DNA of 27,197 nucleotides. It comes from JAAOZP01 sp964616835 (GTDB lineage Archaea > Thermoproteota > EX4484-205 > JAAOZP01). Of the stretch, positions 15,175 to 22,422 are shown piece after piece. The stretch lies in the NCBI GenBank assembly GCA_964616835.1, contig CAZTSG010000017.1:1-27197 (forward strand). Direction: 5' to 3'. Position 1 is the first letter of the stretch, and each line of letters opens with the position of its first letter. The notes beneath the pieces are model-generated. The model was not told where the DNA came from. It saw nothing but the letters and a program-made list of their open reading frames with translations, and searched no databases. Made by a program: the position numbers and the translations under genes.

Positions 15175-15459
15175 ATGAAGATTCGAGTCGAACTCGTAGG
15201 GCAGTTTAGGGATATCGTAGGATCCAATGAAACAGTTGTAGAGTTGGATAAGGAAGGAACTTTATACGACTTGATATTGGCAATGGCTAAGAAGTACGGA
15301 AAGGAGTTCGAGAGTAGGGTTTTCATAGAAGGGACGAAAAACATTTCTGAAGACGTTACCGTAGTCTTAAACGGTAGGGTGATTCCCGTAGACAAGGTTT
15401 CTTCCACATTCTTGAGCGAGGCGGATACCGTTGTCTTAATGCCTGAAGTCATTATCTGA
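15175..15459 (+). CDS. MoaD/ThiS-like beta-grasp protein lacking the terminal Gly-Gly
   Basis: The 94-residue protein has the ubiquitin-like MoaD/ThiS fold pattern: MKIRVELVGQFRDIVG, a VELDKEGTLYDLI helix start, VTVVLNGRVIPVD, and LSEADTVVLMP near the end. Family members act as sulfur carriers through a C-terminal Gly-Gly that is adenylated by MoeB/ThiF-type enzymes. Here the protein ends MPEVII, and neither of the other two frames across the stop restores Gly-Gly. It therefore cannot work as a conventional thiocarboxylate carrier. It has its own TATA box. A possible activating enzyme begins at 26731, but it is about 11 kb away and any pairing is speculative. Confidence 0.75.
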   Translation: MKIRVELVGQFRDIVGSNETVVELDKEGTLYDLILAMAKKYGKEFESRVFIEGTKNISEDVTVVLNGRVIPVDKVSSTFLSEADTVVLMPEVII

Positions 15460-15496
15460 AAAGCTTAATAACTTTCTGAGTTCCCGCAACGCATTA

Positions 15497-16405
15497 ATGT
15501 GCAAGAAAATCTTAAGCAAGTTTAGAATAGGGGTTACTGCCTTATCTTTCGAAGGCGTTATGGAGAACCTGAAGCTCGGATTGAGTGAAACAGTTTTCTT
15601 CGACCATATGCAGCTGGTTAAGAAAATTGTTGAAAACGGGTTTAAACACGTAGAGCTCACGGCAGACCTATACTATGTTTTTCCAGAATCCTTCTCAAAG
15701 AAGGTCATTGAAGAATTGAATGCGATGAAGAACGAGGGCGTCTCTTATTCAATCCACCTGCCCCTGCTGTCAGTGGAGCTCGACTCCCCTATAGAGAGCA
15801 TTAGAAGAGCCTCGGCTGATGCGATCGTTAAGCCTGTAGAAGTACTTGAAGAGCTTAATCCCATTGTCTACGTTCTACACAATGCTGGCCCCATATCTGC
15901 AGAGCTTAACAAGATAAGTATGAATCAGAACTATAAGAACCTGCTTTTCGAATTCATCGCTAAAAACGTTTCTAAAAGTGTTGAGCAAATAGTTTCGAGT
16001 CTGTCGGACATGGGCATAGCCCCGCGTCGAATAGCATTGGAATCGATAGAGTTCCCGTTTTCAAAGACTCTGGAAATCGCTGAGAAGCATGATACGTCAA
16101 TCTGTGTAGACACGGGTCATATTCTTGCAGGGTATTCTGGGGAGATAAGCGTGGAGGAGGCTCTTAGAAAGTCCTCAGGGAGGCTTAGAGAAATACATTT
16201 ACATGACGCCTATAGGAGGGTTGAGGGGGAGAGGATTGTTATCAAAGACCATTTGCCTTTAGGAGCTGGAGACTTGAACATTAAGAGCTTTTTGAAAACC
16301 CTGGATCAAATAGGATTCTCTGGACCCATAGTTTTTGAATTAGGTTTGAGTGATGCGAGAGTATCTGTGAAGAATCTGGCTTCTGCTTTCAATCAGAAAC
16401 TATAA
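15497..16405 (+). CDS. TIM-barrel sugar-phosphate isomerase/AP endonuclease-like protein
   Basis: The 302-residue protein belongs to the xylose-isomerase-like TIM-barrel superfamily. Likely metal ligands are in SIHLPL (His), VLHNAG (His), ALESIEF (Glu), CVDTGHI (Asp/His), EIHLHDA (His) and the closing IVFELG (Glu). The first strand GVTALSFEGVM and the helix after it match that fold. The reaction cannot be read from sequence; the superfamily includes endonuclease IV, sugar epimerases and the cobamide-remodelling hydrolase CbiR. A box GCTTAATAAC at 15463-15472 is 30 bases before the ATG. It is convergent with the aldo/keto reductase. Confidence 0.72.
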   Translation: MCKKILSKFRIGVTALSFEGVMENLKLGLSETVFFDHMQLVKKIVENGFKHVELTADLYYVFPESFSKKVIEELNAMKNEGVSYSIHLPLLSVELDSPIESIRRASADAIVKPVEVLEELNPIVYVLHNAGPISAELNKISMNQNYKNLLFEFIAKNVSKSVEQIVSSLSDMGIAPRRIALESIEFPFSKTLEIAEKHDTSICVDTGHILAGYSGEISVEEALRKSSGRLREIHLHDAYRRVEGERIVIKDHLPLGAGDLNIKSFLKTLDQIGFSGPIVFELGLSDARVSVKNLASAFNQKL

Positions 16406-16449
16406 AGACCATGTCAAGGGTCTTACCGAGTTCTCTTAAGCAAACTGTT

Positions 16450-17316
16450 TTAAGATAACTCTGGGAAAAGAGGTTTCGCTCCTTTACTCCTAAAATAGTT
16501 TACAATCGCTTCTTGATCTTCGGGGGAGAGTCTTCTGAACCTTTCGCCGGCACTTATTATCTTTGGCCAGAGCCTTATGTCACAAGCCATAGAATAGGTA
16601 GCAACAGGGTCTTGTGAGAGAGTGAACCAAACAGCCTTATCAATATCTTCTTGTTCCTCGAGCGGCTCGTACCAAGTTTGGTATTTCTTCTCACCGACCC
16701 ATCTTCTCTTGGCAATAGCTTTTATAGCGATAACTCCAACATCTCTATCTCTTGCTATTTTCAAAATTGGTTTAAAATCGTTCTCCGGAGCAGAGTTAAT
16801 GACGCTTCCAACATTTACAGGTATCAGCACTGTGTCGAAATCAAATTTTTCAAGAGCCTTAACGACTATCCTCATGTCCGAATGGGCTGTTATCCCTATG
16901 TATTTTATAAAACCTTGGTCACGAGCCTCCAGAAAGGCTTTCATAGCACCTTCTTCGCTGAAAATCTTTTCAAGCTCTTCCATTGTGCTTACTGCGTGGA
17001 ATTGATACACGTCTAAGCTCTTAACGTTGAAACGGAAAAGTGTTCGTCTAAGCTCTCTCCACGCCTCTTCTCTTGTTCTTTCAAGAGTTTTCTCAGTTAT
17101 TATCAGTCTTTCACGGTTTTCCCTTATTAACCGGCCTAGTCTGGTTTCAGCCTCTCCGTAGCTCGGAGCTATGTCAACTACGTTAATCCCTTTTTCCAAA
17201 GCGTTTTCAAATGCTTTCAGGCCTTCTTCTAGATTAGGCGCTATACCCGGGCCGCACCCACCTATGGCGAGAATGCTCGTTTTGAAACCAGTTCTACCTA
17301 AAACCCTATATTCCAT
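16450..17316 (-). CDS. Aldo/keto reductase
   Basis: The 288-residue NAD(P)H-dependent oxidoreductase has the full catalytic tetrad: D48 and Y53 (VVDIAPSYGEAE), K76 (ITEKT) and H107 (DVYQFHAVS). The N-terminal MEYRVLGRTGFKTSILAIGGCG is typical. The C-terminal region keeps ITAHSD and FTLSQDPVATYSMAC. Substrate is unknown. Its minus-strand TATA box (17338-17348) overlaps the stop codon of the isomerase-like gene behind it, so it can be transcribed separately although both genes point the same way. The pairing with a sugar epimerase-like gene and a hydroxyacid dehydrogenase suggests sugar or polyol metabolism; this is inference. Confidence 0.87.
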   Translation of the reverse strand: MEYRVLGRTGFKTSILAIGGCGPGIAPNLEEGLKAFENALEKGINVVDIAPSYGEAETRLGRLIRENRERLIITEKTLERTREEAWRELRRTLFRFNVKSLDVYQFHAVSTMEELEKIFSEEGAMKAFLEARDQGFIKYIGITAHSDMRIVVKALEKFDFDTVLIPVNVGSVINSAPENDFKPILKIARDRDVGVIAIKAIAKRRWVGEKKYQTWYEPLEEQEDIDKAVWFTLSQDPVATYSMACDIRLWPKIISAGERFRRLSPEDQEAIVNYFRSKGAKPLFPELS

Positions 17317-17337
17317 GTTTAAACATTCTTTAATCTT

Positions 17338-17348
17338 GCTATTAAACC
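17338..17348 (-). promoter_or_regulatory. TATA box for the aldo/keto reductase gene
   Basis: On the minus strand this reads GGTTTAATAGC, centred at 17343, 27 bases upstream of the ATG at 17314-17316. It lies across the stop codon of the preceding gene (17342-17344). Confidence 0.55.
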
Positions 17349-18106
17349 CGTGATGCTAACCCCATTTTCCTCAGGTTTTCTATGCACCGCTTTACGCATT
17401 CTAGGGGCGGGTAAGCATAGCTCTCCTGCTCCACTATGAACCACTCCGTGCCTCCTACTTTTTTACAGAGTTCAAAGAATTCTCCCCATTTCATTTCCCC
17501 TTCTCCAATGAGGGCATTCGGATTCTTGGAAGAATGTTCTTTAACATGGACGGTGACCGCCCTACCGGGATATTTCCTAATAATGTTAAGGATTTCTACT
17601 GCGTCGACTCCGCCTTGCATCGCATTACCCGTATCCAGCTGCATTATTACGTCTTGAATCGTAGAGTCGAACAATATGTCCCATACTCTTTCTCCATTAA
17701 TTTTCTTAAATTCGAAAGCATGATTGTGATAGCCTACTCTCATACCTTCTTTCTTAAGCCTCTTAGCAATACCGTTTAACAAGCCTGCTATTTCTAGACA
17801 CTTCGGCCTAGTGTTCAGCCTATCTTCCGGCAACCAGGGAACTATTAGGAAGCGGTTTCCGAGAACACGGTTAAACTCAACGGTCTCGCCAAGGGTTTCC
17901 TCAAGCAGGGTTTCAAGAGAAATGTGTGTTCCTGCAACTTTCAAACCAAGCCTGTCCAGAATTCCTCTAAGCTCCTCAGCACTTCTCCCATAGTATCCTG
18001 CAAACTCCACGGCTTCGTAACCCATTTCAGCAACAGCATTAAGAGATGCTTCAAGATTCTTAGAGCAGTCTTCGCGAATCGAGTAGAGTTGGAGTGCAAT
18101 ACCCAT
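17342..18106 (-). CDS. Sugar-phosphate isomerase/epimerase family protein (TIM barrel)
   Basis: The 254-residue protein begins MGIALQLYSIREDCSKNLE, the usual opening of the IolE/IolH-type isomerase family. It carries AVEFAGYYG, GTHISLE, GYHNHAFEF (His ligands), MQLDTGNAMQGG (Asp), VHVKEHS (His) and WFIVEQESY (Glu), which together form the metal site of this fold. The substrate is unknown, most likely a sugar or inositol derivative. A box TTAAAATA on the minus strand near 18131-18138 is 28 bases upstream of the ATG. It sits directly behind the aldo/keto reductase in the same direction. Confidence 0.85.
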   Translation of the reverse strand: MGIALQLYSIREDCSKNLEASLNAVAEMGYEAVEFAGYYGRSAEELRGILDRLGLKVAGTHISLETLLEETLGETVEFNRVLGNRFLIVPWLPEDRLNTRPKCLEIAGLLNGIAKRLKKEGMRVGYHNHAFEFKKINGERVWDILFDSTIQDVIMQLDTGNAMQGGVDAVEILNIIRKYPGRAVTVHVKEHSSKNPNALIGEGEMKWGEFFELCKKVGGTEWFIVEQESYAYPPLECVKRCIENLRKMGLASRV

Positions 18107-18255
18107 GTACCTTTCTGGCTTTAAACTGTTTATTTTAATGTTTGTCTAGAATTTTCGGGACGAGCTTCTCCTCATTTTGCATTAATGTATACAACTGGAC
18201 AAAAAATTTAATAATGCTTTTATATCCGCTCTTACGGACTGGGAGAAGACTGTGA

Positions 18256-19167
18256 ATGTTGAGCGTAAAGCCCAAGGTGCTTGTGCTGGATAGCTTCGAC
18301 GAAGAATTCTTCAAACAGGTTCAAAACTATTGTGAAATAGTGGATGAAACCCGGGAGAGCGAGGTCGAAATACTCATAGTTAGGAGCAATACGCGCGTAG
18401 ACAGGGAGCTTCTTTCAAGGCTTCCAAAACTCAGGCTGGTTATAACTGCAACCCACGGGGAAGACCATATCGATAAGCAGGCTCTAGCTGAACGCGGAAT
18501 ACCGTATCACAATGCTCCGGTGCAGAGCTACGATGTTGCGCAAGGAGTCATGGCTTATATCTTCGCTTTTGCTACTAACATGGTTAATGCAGACAGGCTG
18601 ATGAAGAAAGGCGAGTGGAGGAAAAAGGAGCTCGTGGGCTTCAGGATAGAGGGTAAGGTTCTTGGCATAATAGGGTATGGGCGTATTGGCAGAGAGGTTG
18701 CGAGACAGGCTTTGGCCAACGGTATGAAGGTTATTGTCCACGAGAAAGATCCTAAGATGAGGAGGGAGAATTCTCTGCCTGTGGTTTTTGTAGACAGGCT
18801 GGAGGATCTTCTCTCGAAATCAGACATAATCACCATACATGTGCCTCTTACTGATGAAACTAAGGGTATGATTGGTGAGCGAGAGCTGAATATGGTTAAG
18901 GATGGTGCTTATCTGATAAACACGGCAAGGGGAGGGATCGTAGATGAGGAGGCATTGTTGAAAGCATTGGAGAAGGGTAAGCTAGCAGGCGCGGCGCTCG
19001 ACGTTTTCCAGCACCAGCCCCCGTTAATCAACAATTCATCGGGAGAACTCGCGCAGCACGAAAAAGTGATAGCGTCTCCGCACAGCATAGCTCAAACGAA
19101 AGAGGCGTTAAGGCAGAAAGGAGATGTTGTCCTCAAAATAATAAGAGAATACTTGGGGAAAAGCTAG
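18256..19167 (+). CDS. 2-hydroxyacid dehydrogenase-like protein with Glu-to-Gln at the active site
   Basis: The 303-residue member of the D-2-hydroxyacid dehydrogenase family resembles 3-phosphoglycerate dehydrogenases. It has the Rossmann loop GYGRIG (140-145), the Arg in NTARGGIVDEEAL (R225) and the His in SPHSIAQT (H276). The catalytic Glu of the DVFxxEP motif is Gln here: LDVFQHQPP (Q254). The His-Glu relay is therefore incomplete, so it may have lost or altered activity, although nothing else suggests decay. It has no C-terminal ACT domain. A TATA-like box TTTATATC at 18218-18226 precedes the ATG. An alternative start is TTG 18259. Substrate is unknown. Confidence 0.82.
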   Translation: MLSVKPKVLVLDSFDEEFFKQVQNYCEIVDETRESEVEILIVRSNTRVDRELLSRLPKLRLVITATHGEDHIDKQALAERGIPYHNAPVQSYDVAQGVMAYIFAFATNMVNADRLMKKGEWRKKELVGFRIEGKVLGIIGYGRIGREVARQALANGMKVIVHEKDPKMRRENSLPVVFVDRLEDLLSKSDIITIHVPLTDETKGMIGERELNMVKDGAYLINTARGGIVDEEALLKALEKGKLAGAALDVFQHQPPLINNSSGELAQHEKVIASPHSIAQTKEALRQKGDVVLKIIREYLGKS

Positions 19168-19180
19168 GGTGATTTTATTC

Positions 19181-19496
19181 TCAGGGAGCTAGAATTATAG
19201 TGGCGTTAAAATCCAAACGACTAAAGGAACTGTTGATTTTTGAGGGAAGCATATTCGTAACCCTGATTTTCTTCATGTCTATAATGTTTAATCTAAGCAG
19301 AGAAGCATAATACTTCTTTGGGCAGAAAGTTTGCCTGAACAATTTGGATTAAACACGGCTTTATGAACGATGCCGGCAGACTTATCGACGATTGAAACAT
19401 TAACATAGGTAACGTAATCAGTAATACACCGGCTCCGAAAGCTATTGCATACCCTATTAGTGAAGTAAAATGTTCAAATCGTAGTGCATCACACAC
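19181..19496 (-). pseudogene. Decayed C-terminal half of a DUF554 membrane protein
   Basis: On the minus strand 19293-19496 encodes GYAIAFGAGVLLITLPMLMF and QSSISLPASFIKPCLIQIVQ, matching AYATVFGAGVLFSTVPMLAF and QSSITLLAFFVKPFLTQIVL of the intact DUF554 protein at 14372-15055. The match then moves through other frames: AQRSIMLLCLD (paralogue AQGGVMLLGLG), followed by KKIRVTNMLPS (paralogue KRVKVANMIPS) and ATIILAP before a TGA at 19181-19183. At least two frameshifts occur and the N-terminal half is absent. It is a relic, either of an internal duplication or of a former second DUF554 gene. Confidence 0.8.
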
Positions 19497-19507
19497 GCTT
19501 TAAACCT

Positions 19508-19860
19508 TTATTTTAGAACTGCTCTAATTGGCCTGAGTATTCTCTTCAAAGGATCCAATACTAATCCAAATATTTCAAGTGTTATCATACCAAGCAGGTT
19601 CTCATCTTCAGACTCGCCTAAGATTACAGGACTATAGTACTGCCCATAAGGAAGGAGTTCTATTATTGCCTCGGAAAGTTGGCGGGAGATTGTGGAACCG
19701 TCGGCAAGAACGAGTTCAACAATCCTCTTAGGGGAGAGTCCTAACCTCTCCCAAACATCTTGTTGCAAAACAGTATAAGTAGCACCTGAATCAACAAAAA
19801 ACTGACCTTCTCCTCTTTTTCTCCCCACTTTACTAGACCATCTACGTAAACGATGCCCAC
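19508..19860 (-). pseudogene. Retropepsin-like (clan AA) aspartic protease, interrupted by a frameshift
   Basis: The downstream frame (to 19508) carries the aspartyl protease motif FFVDSGATYTVLQ, a flap-like LADGSTI and ITLEIFGLVLDP, typical of small archaeal single-domain clan AA proteases that dimerise. The natural N-terminus is in another frame: a GTG at 19858-19860 opens MGIVYVDGLVKWGEKEEKV and runs into a six-base T run (A run 19796-19801 on the plus strand). One more T there would join the frames as VSFFVDSGA. A TATA-like GTTTATTTA (19884-19892) is 28 bases upstream of that GTG, supporting it as the original start. It may be a recent pseudogene, a homopolymer error in the assembly, or slippage-dependent. 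Confidence 0.7.
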
Positions 19861-19883
19861 ATTTTCAATGGATGAAATAAAAG

Positions 19884-19892
19884 TAAATAAAC
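19884..19892 (-). promoter_or_regulatory. TATA-like box for the protease gene
   Basis: Minus-strand GTTTATTTA, centred at 19888, is 28 bases upstream of the GTG at 19858-19860. It supports that codon as the true start. Confidence 0.45.
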
Positions 19893-19938
19893 TTTTTCAA
19901 TGGGTACCGAATTTAGACTTTATTCTTTTAATGTTTAC

Positions 19939-20379
19939 TTATCTAATCGGACTATGACCCCTTATCTTTTTAACATACTTTGAGTAATCTCCTTTTAATT
20001 TTCTTGCGAGTTTCTCATCTGCTGTATACATGAAAGTATTTTTCATAATTGCAAGGGAAATATAAGCGGCATCATAAATTGTTATGTTATTTTCAAACGC
20101 AACTTCTATAGTTTTCTCAGCATACTCGCCCTCGATGGAATATAAGTCTAAGGAATATGAGTCTAGAGCTTCTGAAATTTCTTTCATTTCGCTTTCAGAA
20201 AAAAGCTGCTTGTAATACAGAGCATTTAGGACTTCGAACATGATGATTTCGGGAGCCATGAGCTCTATTTCCCCTTTAACATATTTGTCTCTGATTTCTA
20301 GGGCTTTATCAGAACCCTCTTCTTCAACGAACCATTTCACTACTACGCTTGCATCAATTACTACCGATAGCACGCTCAT
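19939..20379 (-). CDS. vapC: VapC-type PIN-domain toxin ribonuclease
   Basis: The 146-residue PIN domain has the expected acidic residues: D9 in VVIDASVVVKWF, the Glu in MFEVLNAL, the Asp in TIYDAAYISLA and the Asp in YTADEKLA. Family members are Mg-dependent RNases that arrest translation when freed from the cognate antitoxin. The ATG lies 26 bases inside the antitoxin gene, and the antitoxin TGA falls on the first two bases of the D9 codon. It is transcribed from the antitoxin promoter. Confidence 0.9.
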   Translation of the reverse strand: MSVLSVVIDASVVVKWFVEEEGSDKALEIRDKYVKGEIELMAPEIIMFEVLNALYYKQLFSESEMKEISEALDSYSLDLYSIEGEYAEKTIEVAFENNITIYDAAYISLAIMKNTFMYTADEKLARKLKGDYSKYVKKIRGHSPIR

Positions 20380-20593
20380 CTCTAAACTTCCTTACGATAT
20401 CTTCAGCCCTGGCTTCGCTCCTACTTTTTTTCCTCAACTTCTCGTTAATCAAAACGGCTTTCGCTAAATTTTTCCTCTTTTCCTCAGCTATTCTGTTTCT
20501 TATCGCATCTCTTACGAAATCGCTCCAATTAATCTTAACTTCTTTCATCATCCTCTTTGTCTTCTCATCTATCCTTACCGTAAATATTGACAT
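20354..20593 (-). CDS. vapB: VapB-type antitoxin (ribbon-helix-helix)
   Basis: The 79-residue protein opens with MSIFTVRIDEKTKRMMKE, a ribbon-helix-helix strand and helix, then INWSDFVRDAIRNRIAEEKRK. The C-terminal part is basic (KKSRSEARAEDIVRKF) and would wrap around VapC. Such proteins bind their own promoter, so autoregulation at the box 20616-20624 is expected from family knowledge. It overlaps vapC by 26 bases in the +1-type frame. Confidence 0.87.
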   Translation of the reverse strand: MSIFTVRIDEKTKRMMKEVKINWSDFVRDAIRNRIAEEKRKNLAKAVLINEKLRKKSRSEARAEDIVRKFRDERAIGSN

Positions 20594-20615
20594 ACAAGTA
20601 TTACAGTAATGCTTG

Positions 20616-20624
20616 CATATAAAG
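20616..20624 (-). promoter_or_regulatory. TATA box for vapBC, possibly shared with the divergent gene
   Basis: CATATAAAG on the plus strand (CTTTATATG on the minus) is centred at 20620, 27 bases upstream of the vapB ATG at 20591-20593. The near-symmetrical box might also drive rightward transcription from about 20646 toward the next gene. Confidence 0.6.
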
Positions 20625-20709
20625 CTTGCCTTTGAGTTCGCCGATCATAAGTGCCGACACCCTCCCAAAAATGCTTATTAAGAATGGCTTAAACAAGATA
20701 ATCTTAAAA

Positions 20710-21216
20710 ATGGATATTAAGAGAGTGCTAATCGAATTTATTGTTAGAAACAACCTGATTCCAATAAAGACTAGATGGAGGAAAAGCGTGAGCGGCGTTG
20801 GAAGGCTTTTCAACGACGTGTATCACATGGTTGAACCAGATGACAGAAGGAAGCTGGCCATCTTACTGTATGAATGGGGTCTGAACGATGTGGAAGAAGT
20901 AGTAAAAACATTGAGGATAAAGAGGGATTTACACGGATGCGCGCTTGCACTCTTAGCTGCAAACAGCGTCTTCGGCATAAGAAGCAAGATAGTGAAGGAG
21001 GGTAAGGATGAGGTGGTGATTCACGCAACCAAGTGCCTGTGGAAAGATAAGAAGAATTGGACGCCTGAAGTATGTGCTACAATAGACCAGTACGACATTG
21101 GCCTAGTTGCAGGAATAAACAAAAGCATTCGCTACTACTGTTTGAAGAGGAGGAGCAGAGGCGACCCTGTATGCGAAGTGATTTTGAAGAGTGCTGGGGA
21201 AGAATCATTCGGCTAG
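20710..21216 (+). CDS. Small protein related to the L-2-amino-thiazoline-4-carboxylate hydrolase / V4R-like group
   Basis: The 168-residue protein has an N-terminal helical part and a C-terminal half with VIHATKCLWK, then PEVCATIDQYDIGLVAGINKS, and a final RRSRGDPVCEVILK. The spaced cysteines (Cys-Leu-Trp, Glu-Val-Cys, Pro-Val-Cys-Glu) and the GDPxCE ending match the ATC-hydrolase-like family that is common in archaea and anaerobes and is usually uncharacterised. A sulfur or metal link is possible because it abuts the homocysteine genes (13 bases between convergent ends), but this is inference. The start is uncertain: ATG 20710 opens MDIKRVLIEFIVRNN, ATG 20671 and TTG 20626 are in frame upstream. 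Confidence 0.6.
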   Translation: MDIKRVLIEFIVRNNLIPIKTRWRKSVSGVGRLFNDVYHMVEPDDRRKLAILLYEWGLNDVEEVVKTLRIKRDLHGCALALLAANSVFGIRSKIVKEGKDEVVIHATKCLWKDKKNWTPEVCATIDQYDIGLVAGINKSIRYYCLKRRSRGDPVCEVILKSAGEESFG

Positions 21217-21228
21217 CATGCTTAACCG

Positions 21229-22017
21229 TTAAGAATTCGTAGCCTTAGCGAATAGGGAAATTATAAGGGGCTTTTTAAGCATCATTTCCTCCAGTATTTC
21301 TTCGCTTTTCGATCTGAGCGCTATCGGTTTGACGCATCCGCCGAAACTAATTAAACCGCCGGAGTAGACTACGCATCCTTGAACGCCTTCAATGGAGAGT
21401 GCTAGCCTCACAGCATCTTCCAGCGTCTCTCTGCACTCGGATTTAACAGCATTCCCAACCCTTGTTGAAACAGCGTCTGCAAGTGCAGCATTATCCGCAA
21501 CCACTACTGTAGCATATGCTTCTCCAAATGATAATGCGTGACTTACACTGCTAGAGCTTGTTGATATGCCAATCCTCCTGCTATATTCATTTAATACCAG
21601 TCCAAAGTTTAATTCTCTTCCAGTATAAACTCCGACAGTAACTTCTCTATTCACTTTAATAGAGACTTCTCCACCGTTTTCAACAATTGCTGCCTCCGCA
21701 CCATCGTTAACCATAGCTTCTAGAGCCAAGTCTGCAAGCGCTCCAGGTAAGGATGCCATCGGTCCAACTCCCGCCTTCTTAGAGGACTCTGCCGATAGAA
21801 TTATTGCCGGCGGAGCATCCTCTTCAACTTCCATGGGTTCAAGACTGTAAACGAATTCAGGGTGCTTTTCCAGGAAGCGCTGTATCAAAGCTCTTTCTTT
21901 TATAAACCTCGCTAAGCCAGAATTTATAGCTGAAATCCTCTCGGAAGCTATTAGAAGATCTGCCTCTCTGTGGGTTGTCCTCAGGTAGAACAATCCATTC
22001 CTATACGTTAAGATCAT
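21229..22017 (-). CDS. UPF0280 (ApbE-like) protein of the homocysteine biosynthesis module
   Basis: The 262-residue COG2122/UPF0280 protein shows MILTYRNGLFYLRTTHREADL, the ApbE-like GVGPMASLPGALADLA and EAAIVENGGEVSI, ISTSSSSVSHALSFGEA and VVVADNAALADAVSTRVGNAV. In methanogens a homologue is genetically tied to homocysteine formation from aspartate semialdehyde with the DUF39 and NIL-ferredoxin proteins, both encoded directly upstream here. The gap to the ferredoxin gene is six bases, so it is the third gene of one operon. Its precise reaction is unresolved; flavin transfer or a sulfur-delivery role are possibilities. Confidence 0.88.
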   Translation of the reverse strand: MILTYRNGLFYLRTTHREADLLIASERISAINSGLARFIKERALIQRFLEKHPEFVYSLEPMEVEEDAPPAIILSAESSKKAGVGPMASLPGALADLALEAMVNDGAEAAIVENGGEVSIKVNREVTVGVYTGRELNFGLVLNEYSRRIGISTSSSSVSHALSFGEAYATVVVADNAALADAVSTRVGNAVKSECRETLEDAVRLALSIEGVQGCVVYSGGLISFGGCVKPIALRSKSEEILEEMMLKKPLIISLFAKATNS

Positions 22018-22023
22018 TTTCTC

Positions 22024-22422
22024 TCACTTATACAGTATTACTGCTGCCATTGGACAGGCCTTCAAGCAATTTCCACAGAGTACGCATTTCTCCTCTTCTA
22101 CGATGAGCCTTTTATCCTCATCCAGTTTTAAAGCATCAGTCGGACATACTCCTGTACAAGCACCGCAATCAATACATTTGTCTCTATTAATCTCCACGTA
22201 TCTTGGAATCTCTTTTACTTCTACACCGTTCGATCTCAATATTCCAACGATCTTCGAAATAATGCTTTCATCAGCACTCACCTCGACAGTCATTATTCCC
22301 TCGGTGGCTGTTAGCCTAGCGTTCAGAATGTTTATCGGCACACCTGACTCGAGTATCGCTTTAGAAAGTATGGGCTTATTCACATGGGTTGGGGAGTACC
22401 TGAGTTCAAGCCGGGCCTTCAA
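22024..22422 (-). CDS. NIL-domain protein with two [4Fe-4S] ferredoxin motifs
   Basis: The 132-residue protein has an N-terminal NIL domain (about 1-75) and a ferredoxin domain with CIDCGACTGVCPTDAL and CVLCGNCLKACPMAAV. Each motif is Cys-x2-Cys-x2-Cys-x3-Cys-Pro, sufficient for two clusters. It is the redox partner of the DUF39 protein in sulfide-dependent homocysteine synthesis. I chose the TTG at 22420-22422, seven bases after the GGGAGGTG ribosome site; the frame also opens at GTG 22431, which lies in that site. It overlaps the DUF39 gene by 17 bases. Confidence 0.88.
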   Translation of the reverse strand: MKARLELRYSPTHVNKPILSKAILESGVPINILNARLTATEGIMTVEVSADESIISKIVGILRSNGVEVKEIPRYVEINRDKCIDCGACTGVCPTDALKLDEDKRLIVEEEKCVLCGNCLKACPMAAVILYK

